Notes under the pieces: model-generated | Database searches by the model: none | Told to the model about the DNA's origin: nothing | Seen by the model: the letters and a program-made list of their open reading frames with translations, nothing else | Shown: positions 38,058 through 47,176 of the stretch, one piece after another | How positions within the stretch are numbered: position 1 is the stretch's first letter | How the letters are laid out: each line of letters opens with the position of its first letter | Made by a program: the position numbers and the translations under genes | Assembly: GCA_965223405.1 (NCBI GenBank) | Contig: CBDCWO010000006.1 | Coordinates: 4,402,001-4,466,000 of the forward strand | Length of the DNA: 64,000 nucleotides | Direction of reading: 5' to 3' | Source: CBDCWO01 sp965223405 | GTDB lineage: Bacteria > Bacteroidota > Bacteroidia > Chitinophagales > Saprospiraceae

Positions 38058-39077
38058 ATGACAGAGGTTAAATCGAAACCATTTTGGAAAAGACCAGAGG
38101 GAGTAACCGGCATTTTATTTTTAGGTGGGATACTTATTGGCGGTGGTTATTTATTGTTCAAGGCATTACCTTTTTTGGTTACATTGGCCAATACTGTGCT
38201 TGGTCTGGCGGTGATGTTATTGGTACTCGGTGCCATCATTTATATGGTCCTTGATCCCAAGATGCGCGCCTTGGTTGGCTACATGTATAAAAGTGTGATG
38301 CGCTGGATCACGGGTTTGTTCATACAAATCGATCCAATCGGGATCCTAAAAAGTTACATTGATGACCTTCAGGATAATCTGAAAAAAATGAATCGTCAGA
38401 TTACACAATTGAGGGGACAAATGCATAAACTTAAGGAGATCATCATCAACAACAATAAACAAATCCAAAGTAATCTACAGCTTGCCAGTAAAGCGAAAGC
38501 TACGAATCAGCAAAAAGTGATGATCTTAAAATCGCGAAAAGCCGGACGGTTAAGGGATTCAAACATAAAACTGGAGGACCTTTATCGTAAGATGGAGATC
38601 CTTTACCGGGTACTTAACCGGATGTACGAAAACTCATCCATTATGCTGGAAGACATACAGGACCAGGTAGAAGTAAAGGAACAAGAACGCAAAGCAATTC
38701 GCGCCAGTCACTCTGCTATGAAATCAGCTATGTCAATACTGTCAGGAGATAAGGATAAGCGTGCCATGTTCGATGCTGCTCTAGAAGCAGTGGCAGATGA
38801 CGTAAGCCAAAAAGTAGGGGAAATGGAGCGCTTTATGGATATGTCTGAAAGCTTTATGAAATCTGTAGATCTTCAAAATGGAGTTTTTGAAGAGGAAGGA
38901 TTAAAAATGCTGGAGAAATGGGAAAAAGAAGGAGTCTCGTTAATTCTGGGAAACGAAAAACAATCTTTGTTGCTCGAAGCAGAAGATACAGGAAACGTGC
39001 TGGATCTTAATGCTCCGGTAAAAAAACCCATCAGAGCTGGAAATCACCGCAACCAATACGATACATTCTTTGAATAA
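38058..39077 (+). CDS. Membrane-anchored PspA/ESCRT-III-like coiled-coil protein
   Basis: 339 residues from ATG 38058 (the frame opens at TTG 38028, but ATG is preferred). Two adjacent membrane helices (about 18-38 and 40-62) precede a long helical part. QIDPIGILKSYIDDLQDNLKKMNRQI has the spacing of the first PspA/IM30 helix (DPE..L.Q...DM...L...R). About 120 residues of coiled coil follow, then a less ordered C-terminus. The resemblance to PspA is structural and judged by eye. PspA-like proteins stabilise stressed membranes; here the tether and ABC neighbours suggest a scaffold for the transporter. Confidence 0.65.
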   Translation: MTEVKSKPFWKRPEGVTGILFLGGILIGGGYLLFKALPFLVTLANTVLGLAVMLLVLGAIIYMVLDPKMRALVGYMYKSVMRWITGLFIQIDPIGILKSYIDDLQDNLKKMNRQITQLRGQMHKLKEIIINNNKQIQSNLQLASKAKATNQQKVMILKSRKAGRLRDSNIKLEDLYRKMEILYRVLNRMYENSSIMLEDIQDQVEVKEQERKAIRASHSAMKSAMSILSGDKDKRAMFDAALEAVADDVSQKVGEMERFMDMSESFMKSVDLQNGVFEEEGLKMLEKWEKEGVSLILGNEKQSLLLEAEDTGNVLDLNAPVKKPIRAGNHRNQYDTFFE

Positions 39078-39097
39078 TATTTAAAAATACAAATACA

Positions 39098-40714
39098 ATG
39101 GCAAGGCGTTTGACAACTTTCTCAAAAATTTTAATTACCCTCTTGATATTGCTGGCGATATTTTTTGGAGCCCGGTATATCTTGAATAATACGGAATTTG
39201 GCAAAAATCTTTCCCAGCAAGCTAATTCCGGGAACGATACTAGAATCGAAAACAAATCACCCGGGAAATCAAATTCTCAAAGTGGAAAAGTATTAGACGA
39301 TGACGGTGATGTCTTGAAGGTTCAGTTGGTGACCTGGGGTGGCTATGCGCCCGGACTCTATTTTAATGAAGGCTCTGAACCTACCACGCGCTCCAGATAT
39401 TATACCGATTATGGTCTTAAAGTACAGTTTATTCTTAATGACGATTTGATTGCAGCGGAAAAAGCCTGGGAAGCGGACGAGTATCATGTATTAGTTCAAA
39501 CAGCAGATGCCTTTCCTTTGTATACCGGCATCCAGGAGATCAATCAATTTAAACCCAAAGCCTTTATGCAGGTGGATTGGTCGAGAGGAGGAGATGCGAT
39601 TATCGCCAAGCGCGGAATTAACAGTATTAATGATCTCAAAGGAAAACGAGTAGCGGTTGCCGTACCTTCCCCTGCTCAAACCCTCTTGATCACTGCACTG
39701 GAAGCCGCCGGACTGAAGTATAGTGATGTTCAAGTATTTGAAACCACTGATAATATCAAGTCGGCGCTTTCGTTCGAAGGACCGGATATTGATGCCGCAG
39801 TGGTTTGGGCACCTTATGATGAGACGCTTAAGAATGTTCCCGGATCCAAAACTTTGTTGACCACTCAAGATCAGTCCCATATTATTGGAGACATTATGTT
39901 TGCCAAAGACGATTACATTAAAGCCAACCGGGACAAGCTGGCTAAGTTTTATGAAGGTTGGATGAGAGGGTTGGCAGAAATTAACTCCAATGAATCCAAT
40001 CGTGAAAAGGCTGGAAAGTCATTGGGTGAATTTTTAAATTTTCCAACCGAAGACGCTCTGGGAGCGATGAGTTTGGTGCGTTTTGCTACTCATGGAGATA
40101 ATATTAATTTCTTTGGGTTGAATCCTGACTTTAGGGGACAAAAAGGAGCAGATATCTATCAGAAGATGAATAAGGAATTTGCACAAATGACTGCTATCCC
40201 TAAAGAAGCTCCTTACTGGCGTGCAGTAATCAATACTTCACCCATTCAAATTTCTCTGAATAACCTTACGGGTCCTCAGCATGCTGCGGAAGAAGCGAAA
40301 ACGTTTTCTCCTCCCAGCCCGGATGAAATTTCTGCGGAACCCGTGGCGTCCAAGCCAGTAAGTATAAATTTTGCGACCGGCCAATTTGCTTTAACCGAAA
40401 ATGCCAAGACAATCATCGATCTACAATTTGCGGATGTGGCAAAAACATTTGCAAATGCCAGGATCCGGATCGAGGGGAATACCGATAATGTGGGAGCTAG
40501 ACAAATGAATATTGAGCTATCCAAGAAAAGAGCCCAGGCGGTTGCTGATTATTTGAAAAATCAATATCGCATGGATCCCAACCGGTTTATCATCATTGGC
40601 AATGGTCCCAGTAAGCCGGTACCTGGCTGTGAATCCAATTCGACAAATGAGTGCAGAGCCAAAAACCGGAGGACTGATTTTCAATTGTTGACCACAGCGG
40701 ATCAGGCCCTTTAA
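39098..40714 (+). CDS. Membrane-tethered substrate-binding protein fused to OmpA-like peptidoglycan-binding domain
   Basis: 538 residues. One N-terminal membrane helix (about 9-28) probably stays as an anchor. Residues about 70-370 are an SsuA/TauA/NMT1-type periplasmic binding protein (VQLVTWGGYAPGLYFN, INDLKGKRVAVAVPSPAQTLLITALEAAG, DAAVVWAPYDETL). After a Pro-rich linker, residues about 420-535 are an OmpA C-terminal domain (INFATGQFALTENAKTII, RIEGNTDNVGARQMNIELSKKRAQAVADYL, CRAKNRRTDF) that binds peptidoglycan. The fusion would pin the receptor between inner membrane and cell wall. The ABC permease and ATPase follow directly. Ligand unknown. Confidence 0.88.
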   Translation: MARRLTTFSKILITLLILLAIFFGARYILNNTEFGKNLSQQANSGNDTRIENKSPGKSNSQSGKVLDDDGDVLKVQLVTWGGYAPGLYFNEGSEPTTRSRYYTDYGLKVQFILNDDLIAAEKAWEADEYHVLVQTADAFPLYTGIQEINQFKPKAFMQVDWSRGGDAIIAKRGINSINDLKGKRVAVAVPSPAQTLLITALEAAGLKYSDVQVFETTDNIKSALSFEGPDIDAAVVWAPYDETLKNVPGSKTLLTTQDQSHIIGDIMFAKDDYIKANRDKLAKFYEGWMRGLAEINSNESNREKAGKSLGEFLNFPTEDALGAMSLVRFATHGDNINFFGLNPDFRGQKGADIYQKMNKEFAQMTAIPKEAPYWRAVINTSPIQISLNNLTGPQHAAEEAKTFSPPSPDEISAEPVASKPVSINFATGQFALTENAKTIIDLQFADVAKTFANARIRIEGNTDNVGARQMNIELSKKRAQAVADYLKNQYRMDPNRFIIIGNGPSKPVPGCESNSTNECRAKNRRTDFQLLTTADQAL

Positions 40715-40738
40715 AGAATACGAGGTTAAAGACAAGGA

Positions 40739-41815
40739 ATGTTTAAACTAAGAGGTAAGCTCACTACAACTCAGAAGTGGATCCTATTTGTTGCAGGCCT
40801 GGTGTTTTTGTTTATTATTTGGATGATTTTGTCTTGGGGTGAAAATCCCATAGCCAGGCCAAATAGTCTGCCCAGCCCTAAAAGAGTGTTTTTTGCTTTT
40901 GCGGATTTATACTATGACAATGATTTAATCCAGAATACATTCTTGTCGATAGGGTTGAATTTAGCGGGATATGTTGAAGCTTTATTAATTGCTATACCGG
41001 TAGGATTTATTATCGGACTTTTGCCGATCATGAGAGGGCTTTTTCATAGCGAGACCGATGCATTGAGGTACATTCCTCTGACCGCCTTGATCGGTTCATT
41101 TATCATTTGGTTTGGAACCGGTACGCCAATGAAGGTTCATTTTTTGGCCCTGGGCATTATCATCTATCTGCTACCTGTGATCATCCAACGGATAGACGAG
41201 GTGAATGACACCTATTTAAAAACCGTATACACCCTGGGAGCTACGGATTGGCAAACGGTGAAGACGGTATATATACCTTCAGTATTATCCAGGGTATCCG
41301 ATGATATTCGAGTATTGACGGCTATTTCTTGGACTTATATTATTGTGGCTGAGGGACTTGGAAATCAAGGAGGTTTGGGCGCTTTGATTTGGAGGGCTGG
41401 ATTAAGGCAAAGTCGTATGGATAAAATATTCGCAATCCTGATTATCATCATGTTGATTGGTGTGCTTCAAGATAAGCTAGCCATATATCTGGACCGCAAA
41501 CTGTTTCCTCACAAGTACCAGCAAGCTGACAGTCATAAAAAGGGAAAAATCGAAAAGGAAACCGTTTTTCAGGTTCTACTCTCCTATGTAGGAAATGCTT
41601 TTGTCTGGATTATGATAGGAATCTATGGTTTATTATTCCTGAATGAATGGACTGGAATGATTACCGATATCAAGATATTCGAATATCTGTTCAAAGATAC
41701 TTCATGGGCTATTCATGTGATCTCAATTACCTTGATCGCCAGTAAACTTTATCTGATGTACAGAAAAAAGAAAACAGTACCCAAAATTGCGGTGTCACCT
41801 CAAACAAAGAAATAA
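40739..41815 (+). CDS. ABC transporter permease (SsuC/TauC type)
   Basis: 358 residues. The first about 255 residues are a standard binding-protein-dependent permease with the EAA loop EVNDTYLKTVYTLGATDWQTVKTVYIPSVL contacting the ATPase. It carries an additional C-terminal stretch with two further membrane helices (about 275-298 and 318-338), longer than typical SsuC of about 260 residues. It stops in a TAATG overlap with the ATPase gene. Confidence 0.9.
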   Translation: MFKLRGKLTTTQKWILFVAGLVFLFIIWMILSWGENPIARPNSLPSPKRVFFAFADLYYDNDLIQNTFLSIGLNLAGYVEALLIAIPVGFIIGLLPIMRGLFHSETDALRYIPLTALIGSFIIWFGTGTPMKVHFLALGIIIYLLPVIIQRIDEVNDTYLKTVYTLGATDWQTVKTVYIPSVLSRVSDDIRVLTAISWTYIIVAEGLGNQGGLGALIWRAGLRQSRMDKIFAILIIIMLIGVLQDKLAIYLDRKLFPHKYQQADSHKKGKIEKETVFQVLLSYVGNAFVWIMIGIYGLLFLNEWTGMITDIKIFEYLFKDTSWAIHVISITLIASKLYLMYRKKKTVPKIAVSPQTKK

Positions 41816-42627
41816 TGGAGTATAAGGTCACTGACAACCCGGATCAACACAACATTATCGAGTTGCGAGGTATTCGACAAAGTTATGATGGAGGTAAAAG
41901 TTTTATTATTTCCGGTTTGGACCTGATTATTGAAGATAAACCGGAGCAAGGTCAGTTTGTCGTTGTATTAGGTATGTCAGGAAGTGGTAAATCTACGGTG
42001 CTTAGGTACATAGCCGGACTACAGGAACCTACACAAGGTAAGGTACATATCAAAGGGCAACCCGTGTCCAGAAAAAATAGGGTGGGAATGGTTTTTCAGC
42101 AGTACAGTAGTCTACCGTGGATGACCGTACTTGATAATGTGGCGCTAGCCCTACGCTATCAAGGAGTGTCACGTGAAGAAAGGAACGAGAAAGCCATGGA
42201 CTTAATCCGTCTGGTTGGATTGGCTGGCCATGAGTATAAATATGCTCAGTATCCTACTTTGTCAGGAGGGCAATTACAGCGAGTTGCCATTGCAAGGAGC
42301 CTACTATCCAACCCTGAAATACTGCTAATGGATGAACCCTTTGGCGCGTTGGATGTCCGTACTAGACTGCAAATGCAAGATTTATTGCTGGAGATCTGGC
42401 ATCGCTTTCATCTCACGATAGTTTTTGTCACTCACGACATCCGGGAAGCAGTTTATCTGGGAGATGATATTTATATCCTGAAAGCTCAACCCTCCAGGTT
42501 TGTCGAACATATCCATGTGGACCTGCCATTAATCCGAAATAAGGAAGTGAAACGTAATCCACATTATACCGAATTGGTACATGAGGTAGAGGATACCATG
42601 ATGAAAGTTTCCGAGATCAAAGAATAG
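41815..42627 (+). CDS. ABC transporter ATP-binding protein (SsuB/TauB type)
   Basis: 270 residues. Walker A GMSGSGKST, Q-loop FQQYSSLPWM, signature LSGGQLQR, Walker B ILLMDEPFGALD and the switch His in VTHDIREA are all intact. The closest named relatives carry sulfonate, taurine or nitrate. Start ATG overlaps the permease stop by one base. Last gene of the operon. Confidence 0.93.
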   Translation: MEYKVTDNPDQHNIIELRGIRQSYDGGKSFIISGLDLIIEDKPEQGQFVVVLGMSGSGKSTVLRYIAGLQEPTQGKVHIKGQPVSRKNRVGMVFQQYSSLPWMTVLDNVALALRYQGVSREERNEKAMDLIRLVGLAGHEYKYAQYPTLSGGQLQRVAIARSLLSNPEILLMDEPFGALDVRTRLQMQDLLLEIWHRFHLTIVFVTHDIREAVYLGDDIYILKAQPSRFVEHIHVDLPLIRNKEVKRNPHYTELVHEVEDTMMKVSEIKE

Positions 42628-43064
42628 GATTGGGTATTGTCCCACAACCTAATGCACAAGCGTATCAAGAACGAAGTAAATATCGAATAAAACGAAGTAG
42701 ATTTTTTTCAAGATCAAGGCGAAAAAAGTAGGCATAACCGTAGTTATGTCGAGCCCGCCTGCCATGCAGAGCATACAGTGCTTGGACGGGCAGGGCTTTT
42801 CAACGATGATATGGGGAAAAGATCGAGTTTTAACTATTGAAGTGGTTTAAAAACAGTTGTTAAAATGAGTTGTATGCGCTTGATTTTCAAGATGAAGCTC
42901 TTTTGGAGATGCATAGCCGTAGCTAGCGGCTCCGCTGAGTAGCTTTGGCGCTCGCGGATGGATCGAGAAAAAGCTGATATATTGAGGATCAATGGTATGC
43001 AAATCAATTAACAATTTGTTTTTAAATCACTTCATTAATTTATTTTATACTTGATGCACTTGAT
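42628..43064. repeat. Intergenic region with two related structured repeat elements
   Basis: Two diverged copies of one element are visible, around 42705-42830 and 42867-43005. Their cores are GCATAACCGTAGTTATG (42732-42748) and GCATAGCCGTAGCTAGCGGC (42911-42930). Both have stems around an unchanged CGTA loop, with a paired A-T to G-C change. In the second copy the flanks at 42867-42905 and 42969-43005 are themselves imperfectly complementary. The first copy carries an extra GC-rich inverted repeat (GCCCGCCTGCC with GGACGGGCAGGG). No gene-like frame occurs. Confidence 0.65.
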
Positions 43065-44579
43065 TTACACAAACGCTGCATTCAACCACTTCTCCACAAT
43101 TTCTCCTTCCTGGCTGGGTTGATAGTTGTAATGAATGTATTCATTAAGTTTGGGATCATAGGTATAGTCCTTAGCCCAAGTTGAGGCATTGTCCAGAATT
43201 TGTTGCAATGCGTCCAAAATGGTTCGAATTTCCTGATCAGACATTACCGGGTGAATCGACAAACGGACCCAACCAGGTTTTACCGAATTGTTACCTGTAT
43301 TTAATTCATGGTAGATTTGGTAGGAAGTTAACTCATCAATATGTAGTAAGTAGTGGCCATAAGTTCCTGCACATGCACACCCACCTCTTACCTGGATTCC
43401 ATAGCGATCATTCAATAATCGAGTGATTAAATTGTAATGTAATCCTTCCACATAAAATGCGATGACTCCCAAGCGTGACTCATGCTGGCCTGCCATGATC
43501 TTGATCTGATCCATTTTTTTTAATCCGTCAAACAACTGCTTCAAAATTTCTTTCTCTCGAGCCAACATGTTATCCACGCCCATTTCTTCTTTTAACTTTA
43601 CCGCCATTGCAATTTTTATCCCCTGCATGAAAGGTGGCGTGCCTCCATCCTCCCGCTCCTCAATATCTTCCAGATATTCATGAAATTTCCAAGGATTTGT
43701 ATATAGCACAGTACCTCCTCCCGGTTGATCTGGGATTCGGTTTTTATAGAGTTTTTGATTGAATATCAATACACCGGAAGTACCTGGTCCTCCCAGAAAT
43801 TTATGTGGTGAAAAATAGATTGCATCTAAATGTGCTTCTGGGTCTTCCGGATGCATATCGATGTCAACATAAGGTGCAGAACAGGCAAAATCCACAAAAC
43901 AATAACCTCCGGCCGCATGGATCATTTTGGCCATTTTGTGATAAGGTGGTTGCAACCCCGTTACGTTAGAACAGGCAGTTATGGCGGCAATCTTGAGTTT
44001 CCGATCTTGATATTGATCCAAAAGAGTTTCAAAATGTTGTAAATCGCATAGCCCATCGTTATCTGGGTTTATGATCACTACATCTGCTACAGTTTCCAAC
44101 CAGGAGGTATGATTGGAATGATGCTCCATGTGGGTTATAAATACAACAGGACGATCCTTTTCAGGTCTGAGGTGATGGGCAAGAGATATTTTATCGTTGC
44201 CATTGAAATCCAAATACCGCAGCGCTTGCTCAGGTACTTTGAAGCCCAGGATTCGCTGTAATTTATTTACAGCTCCGGTCATTCCAGAACCAAAAAATAT
44301 TAATACGTCTTTTTCCGAGGCATTTACATGCTTTTTAATAATTTTTCTGGCTTCTTTGTAGGCTCTGGTCATCAGGCACCCTGTAATAGTGGTTTCAGTG
44401 TGCGTGTTGCCTACAAAAGGAGCAATTTCTTGTTGTAGTCGTTCTTCGATAGGGCCGTACAATCTTCCACTTGCGGTCCAATCCGCATAAATTATCTTCT
44501 GCTCTCCAAAAGGAGTGTGAAAGGTTTGATCATAGCCGATAATTCGTTCGCGAAAAGGTTTGAAATAATCTTCTAACAT
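43065..44579 (-). CDS. Class V aminotransferase (cysteine desulfurase/selenocysteine lyase-like)
   Basis: 504 residues, PLP-dependent. Lys260 in FSPHKFLGGPGTSGV is the likely Schiff-base lysine and Asp230 (CFVDFACS) the pyridine-nitrogen partner. IYADWTASGRLYGPIE is the typical N-terminal substrate region. A Cys-rich segment RGGCACAGTYGH sits where the catalytic cysteine of desulfurases lies. It is longer than IscS/SufS (about 400), and belongs to a less studied subgroup, so the substrate is uncertain. No Fe-S assembly genes are nearby. Confidence 0.85.
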   Translation of the reverse strand: MLEDYFKPFRERIIGYDQTFHTPFGEQKIIYADWTASGRLYGPIEERLQQEIAPFVGNTHTETTITGCLMTRAYKEARKIIKKHVNASEKDVLIFFGSGMTGAVNKLQRILGFKVPEQALRYLDFNGNDKISLAHHLRPEKDRPVVFITHMEHHSNHTSWLETVADVVIINPDNDGLCDLQHFETLLDQYQDRKLKIAAITACSNVTGLQPPYHKMAKMIHAAGGYCFVDFACSAPYVDIDMHPEDPEAHLDAIYFSPHKFLGGPGTSGVLIFNQKLYKNRIPDQPGGGTVLYTNPWKFHEYLEDIEEREDGGTPPFMQGIKIAMAVKLKEEMGVDNMLAREKEILKQLFDGLKKMDQIKIMAGQHESRLGVIAFYVEGLHYNLITRLLNDRYGIQVRGGCACAGTYGHYLLHIDELTSYQIYHELNTGNNSVKPGWVRLSIHPVMSDQEIRTILDALQQILDNASTWAKDYTYDPKLNEYIHYNYQPSQEGEIVEKWLNAAFV

Positions 44580-44632
44580 TATTTTTGGCTTTGGCGAGAT
44601 AAAGTTACTAACTTTTTATGTGATCAAAGCAC

Positions 44633-44663
44633 AAAAAAAAGAGTCCGGAATTTTTCCGGACTC
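44633..44663 (-). terminator. Strong intrinsic terminator of the 44687-45664 gene
   Basis: A perfect 10-bp stem GAGTCCGGAA/TTCCGGACTC with a 3-base loop (44641-44663). On the minus strand it is followed directly by eight T residues (complement of A's at 44633-44640). It lies 24 bp past the stop codon of the coiled-coil gene. Confidence 0.9.
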
Positions 44664-44686
44664 CTCATAATATTATTTACTAAAAG

Positions 44687-45664
44687 TTACTTAAGTTTAA
44701 ATTTCGTGTTACCCGCTAAAAACCCTTTGTTGTACAACTCGATCGTATATTCACCAGGTTGAAAGGTTATGGAAGGAGCCCAATTGAAACAAGTTCTAAC
44801 CTCTTCATTTTCATACTGAAGACCTTTGATATGAGTGTATTTAATTTGCTCCCCTGAATCCTGGTCTATCATGACACCGGAACCAAAATTTTCGAATGAC
44901 ATGGTTTCCCCATTGGGATCAATCATCACAATAAAAAACTGTTCGATTCCACTATCGGTTACTTTGTTTTCTTCAGCGGTGAAACAAATCTCCAATTCAT
45001 TAACGCTTTTTGCTCTGGCCTTGGTGACCTGCTTTCCATTGTCACGTAATTTAATCCCATTGACTTCTATGTCTTTGGTTTTAATCACCGATGCAATATT
45101 TACTTTGGCACTCAGGACTTCGCGTTCTTTTTCAAGAATCTGCTTTTCGCTCACCAATGTAGCTTTAGCAGTGGTAAGTTCATCATTCATACGACGCTCT
45201 TCATCAACAGCTAATACCAATTGACTTTTTTCATCACTCAAAACTTCGTTAGCACTAACCAGTTGTTCATTTTCAGTCTTCAAAGTTTCAATTTCTGCAA
45301 GGTAACCACTCACTTGTTCCTTAAGTTTTCCAAGTTCAGCACGTGCTGCTTTCAAATCTTTGCCATTACGAATAAGTCCGGCAATCTTTTTCTTTTGTTC
45401 GTCCAATTCCAATTTTTGATCATCGATGAGTTGATTCAACTCTTCATTTGTACCTCTGAGTGATTCCAAATCAGAGACTGCTTCGTAGTATTGTTTTTCC
45501 AATTCAGCATTAAGCTGTTCTGCCTCAGTAAGTTGTGAGGATTGTAGTGTAATTTGATCGGCCTGCTTAGACCGGTCTACCAGAAGATAAATATTACCGA
45601 TAAATGAAGCGGCTAATAATACCCAAAGAATGGTAGACAGACTTGACTTTTTGTTTTCTGTCAT
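44687..45664 (-). CDS. Membrane-anchored coiled-coil protein with C-terminal beta domain
   Basis: 325 residues. One membrane helix (about 10-30), a coiled coil from about 35 to 190, then a beta-rich domain (about 195-325, DIEVNGIKLRDNGKQV..., FQPGEYTIELYNKGFLAGNTKFKL). The coiled coil would hold the C-terminal domain away from the membrane on the periplasmic side. Seen in other Bacteroidota as an unnamed conserved protein. Function unknown. It is a single-gene transcript with its own terminator. Confidence 0.75.
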   Translation of the reverse strand: MTENKKSSLSTILWVLLAASFIGNIYLLVDRSKQADQITLQSSQLTEAEQLNAELEKQYYEAVSDLESLRGTNEELNQLIDDQKLELDEQKKKIAGLIRNGKDLKAARAELGKLKEQVSGYLAEIETLKTENEQLVSANEVLSDEKSQLVLAVDEERRMNDELTTAKATLVSEKQILEKEREVLSAKVNIASVIKTKDIEVNGIKLRDNGKQVTKARAKSVNELEICFTAEENKVTDSGIEQFFIVMIDPNGETMSFENFGSGVMIDQDSGEQIKYTHIKGLQYENEEVRTCFNWAPSITFQPGEYTIELYNKGFLAGNTKFKLK

Positions 45665-45765
45665 TGTTCTAATGATTAATTTTTCTGAATAAAATTAACT
45701 TTGTAACGCAATTTTATCGCAAACAATTGCCCTTTACCAAAATTTTAGGCAAATTTTGTATACCT

Positions 45766-46503
45766 ATGAGCAAGATTATTGATTTTCAAAAAATACTTTT
45801 TTTTGATTTGGAGACGGTTTCGGAACAAAAAAATTGGGACCAGCTTTCTCCGAGGAAGCAAGAACTTTGGACCCACAAGAGTAAGTATTTATTGAGAAAA
45901 TATGATGAAGATCTAAGTAATGAAGAGATTTCAGCTTGCTATGAAGAGAAGGCCGGTATTTTTGCAGAGTTTGGCAAAATTTGCTGTATCTCCATGGGTT
46001 ATCAGGTAGGGGATGGAACATTGCGCATCAAATCTATTTACAATCATGAAGAGGAAGAACTACTGCAGGAATTCGCCGGTATCTTAGAGAAATATTTTAA
46101 TGATCCCCAGGTACATTTTCTATGTGGACATAACATAAAAGAATTTGATGTACCCTATCTTTGCCGCCGTTTGATGATACATGGGAAAAAATTGCCTGAA
46201 ATGATTAATTTGAGTGGGAAGAAGCCGTGGGAGACAAAACATCTTTTGGATACTATGGAACTGTGGAAATATGGAGATATTAAACACTATACATCTCTGG
46301 ATCTCCTTGCAGAATGCTTTGGTATCCCTACGCCAAAGGATGATATTAAAGGAAACGAAGTAGGCAAAGTTTACTGGCAGGATAATGATTTGGAGCGAAT
46401 AGCCGTTTATTGTCAAAAGGATGTGGTCACAGTAGCCCAAATCCTACGCAAGTTTAATTTTCTTTCGGAATATGCGGAAGAACAAATAAAATATGTCGAT
46501 TAA
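45766..46503 (+). CDS. 3'-5' exonuclease related to the PolB exonuclease domain
   Basis: 245 residues from ATG 45766. DEDD motifs: ILFFDLETVSE (Exo I), CGHNIKEFDVPYLCRR (Exo II) and YCQKDVVTVAQI (Exo III). This matches the DNA_pol_B_exo2 family, a free-standing proofreading-like nuclease. A TAACTTTG at 45696-45703 fits a -7 box. It overlaps rpe by 11 bp. Confidence 0.9.
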   Translation: MSKIIDFQKILFFDLETVSEQKNWDQLSPRKQELWTHKSKYLLRKYDEDLSNEEISACYEEKAGIFAEFGKICCISMGYQVGDGTLRIKSIYNHEEEELLQEFAGILEKYFNDPQVHFLCGHNIKEFDVPYLCRRLMIHGKKLPEMINLSGKKPWETKHLLDTMELWKYGDIKHYTSLDLLAECFGIPTPKDDIKGNEVGKVYWQDNDLERIAVYCQKDVVTVAQILRKFNFLSEYAEEQIKYVD

Positions 46504-47176
46504 TATGGATCATTTGGTGGCACCCTCTATGCTGGCAGCCGATTTCACACATCTGGCCAAGGATATAGAAATTGTAAACAACAGTGCAGCAGATTGGTTA
46601 CATGTAGATATTATGGACGGGCGTTTTGTGCCAAATATTTCCTTCGGAATGATGGTGGTGCAAGCAGTCAAAAGTAAATCTACGAAACCTCTGGATGTGC
46701 ATTTGATGATCGTCGAGCCGGAAAAGTACATCCAGGCATTCCGGGACGCTGGTGCCGATATCATTACGGTTCATCTTGAAGCTTGCCCACATTTAGACCG
46801 CACCATACAACTTATCAAAGAGACAGGGGCCCAAGCTGGAGTCGCGCTAAATCCACATACTCCGGTCAGTCAGTTGGAAAATGTACTCGAACAGTTGGAC
46901 CTCGCCCTCATCATGTCTGTCAATCCGGGATATGGAGGACAGAAATTCATTTATCAATCATTACTAAAAGTTCGACAACTTAAAGACATGATTGTCACAC
47001 GAAATGCTGGTACGCTTATCGAAATCGATGGAGGAGTAGGATTGCAAAATGCCGAAAAAATTGTACAAGCCGGAGTGGATGTACTGGTTGCCGGAAGTAG
47101 TGTTTTTAAATCCGACAATCCTTCAGAAACCATTTCCAGATTAAAGCATATCCGTCAAGATGCACAGTTGGTATAA
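46493..47176 (+). CDS. rpe: Ribulose-phosphate 3-epimerase
   Basis: 227 residues. VAPSMLAADF, HVDIMDGRFVPNISFG, VHLMIVEP, MSVNPGYGGQKF and EIDGGVG are the classic metal- and substrate-binding motifs of this TIM barrel. It interconverts ribulose-5-P and xylulose-5-P in the pentose phosphate pathway. ATG 46493 overlaps the exonuclease stop; ATG 46505 is an alternative giving the more usual N-terminus. It overlaps the next gene by 17 bp. Confidence 0.96.
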   Translation: MSINMDHLVAPSMLAADFTHLAKDIEIVNNSAADWLHVDIMDGRFVPNISFGMMVVQAVKSKSTKPLDVHLMIVEPEKYIQAFRDAGADIITVHLEACPHLDRTIQLIKETGAQAGVALNPHTPVSQLENVLEQLDLALIMSVNPGYGGQKFIYQSLLKVRQLKDMIVTRNAGTLIEIDGGVGLQNAEKIVQAGVDVLVAGSSVFKSDNPSETISRLKHIRQDAQLV

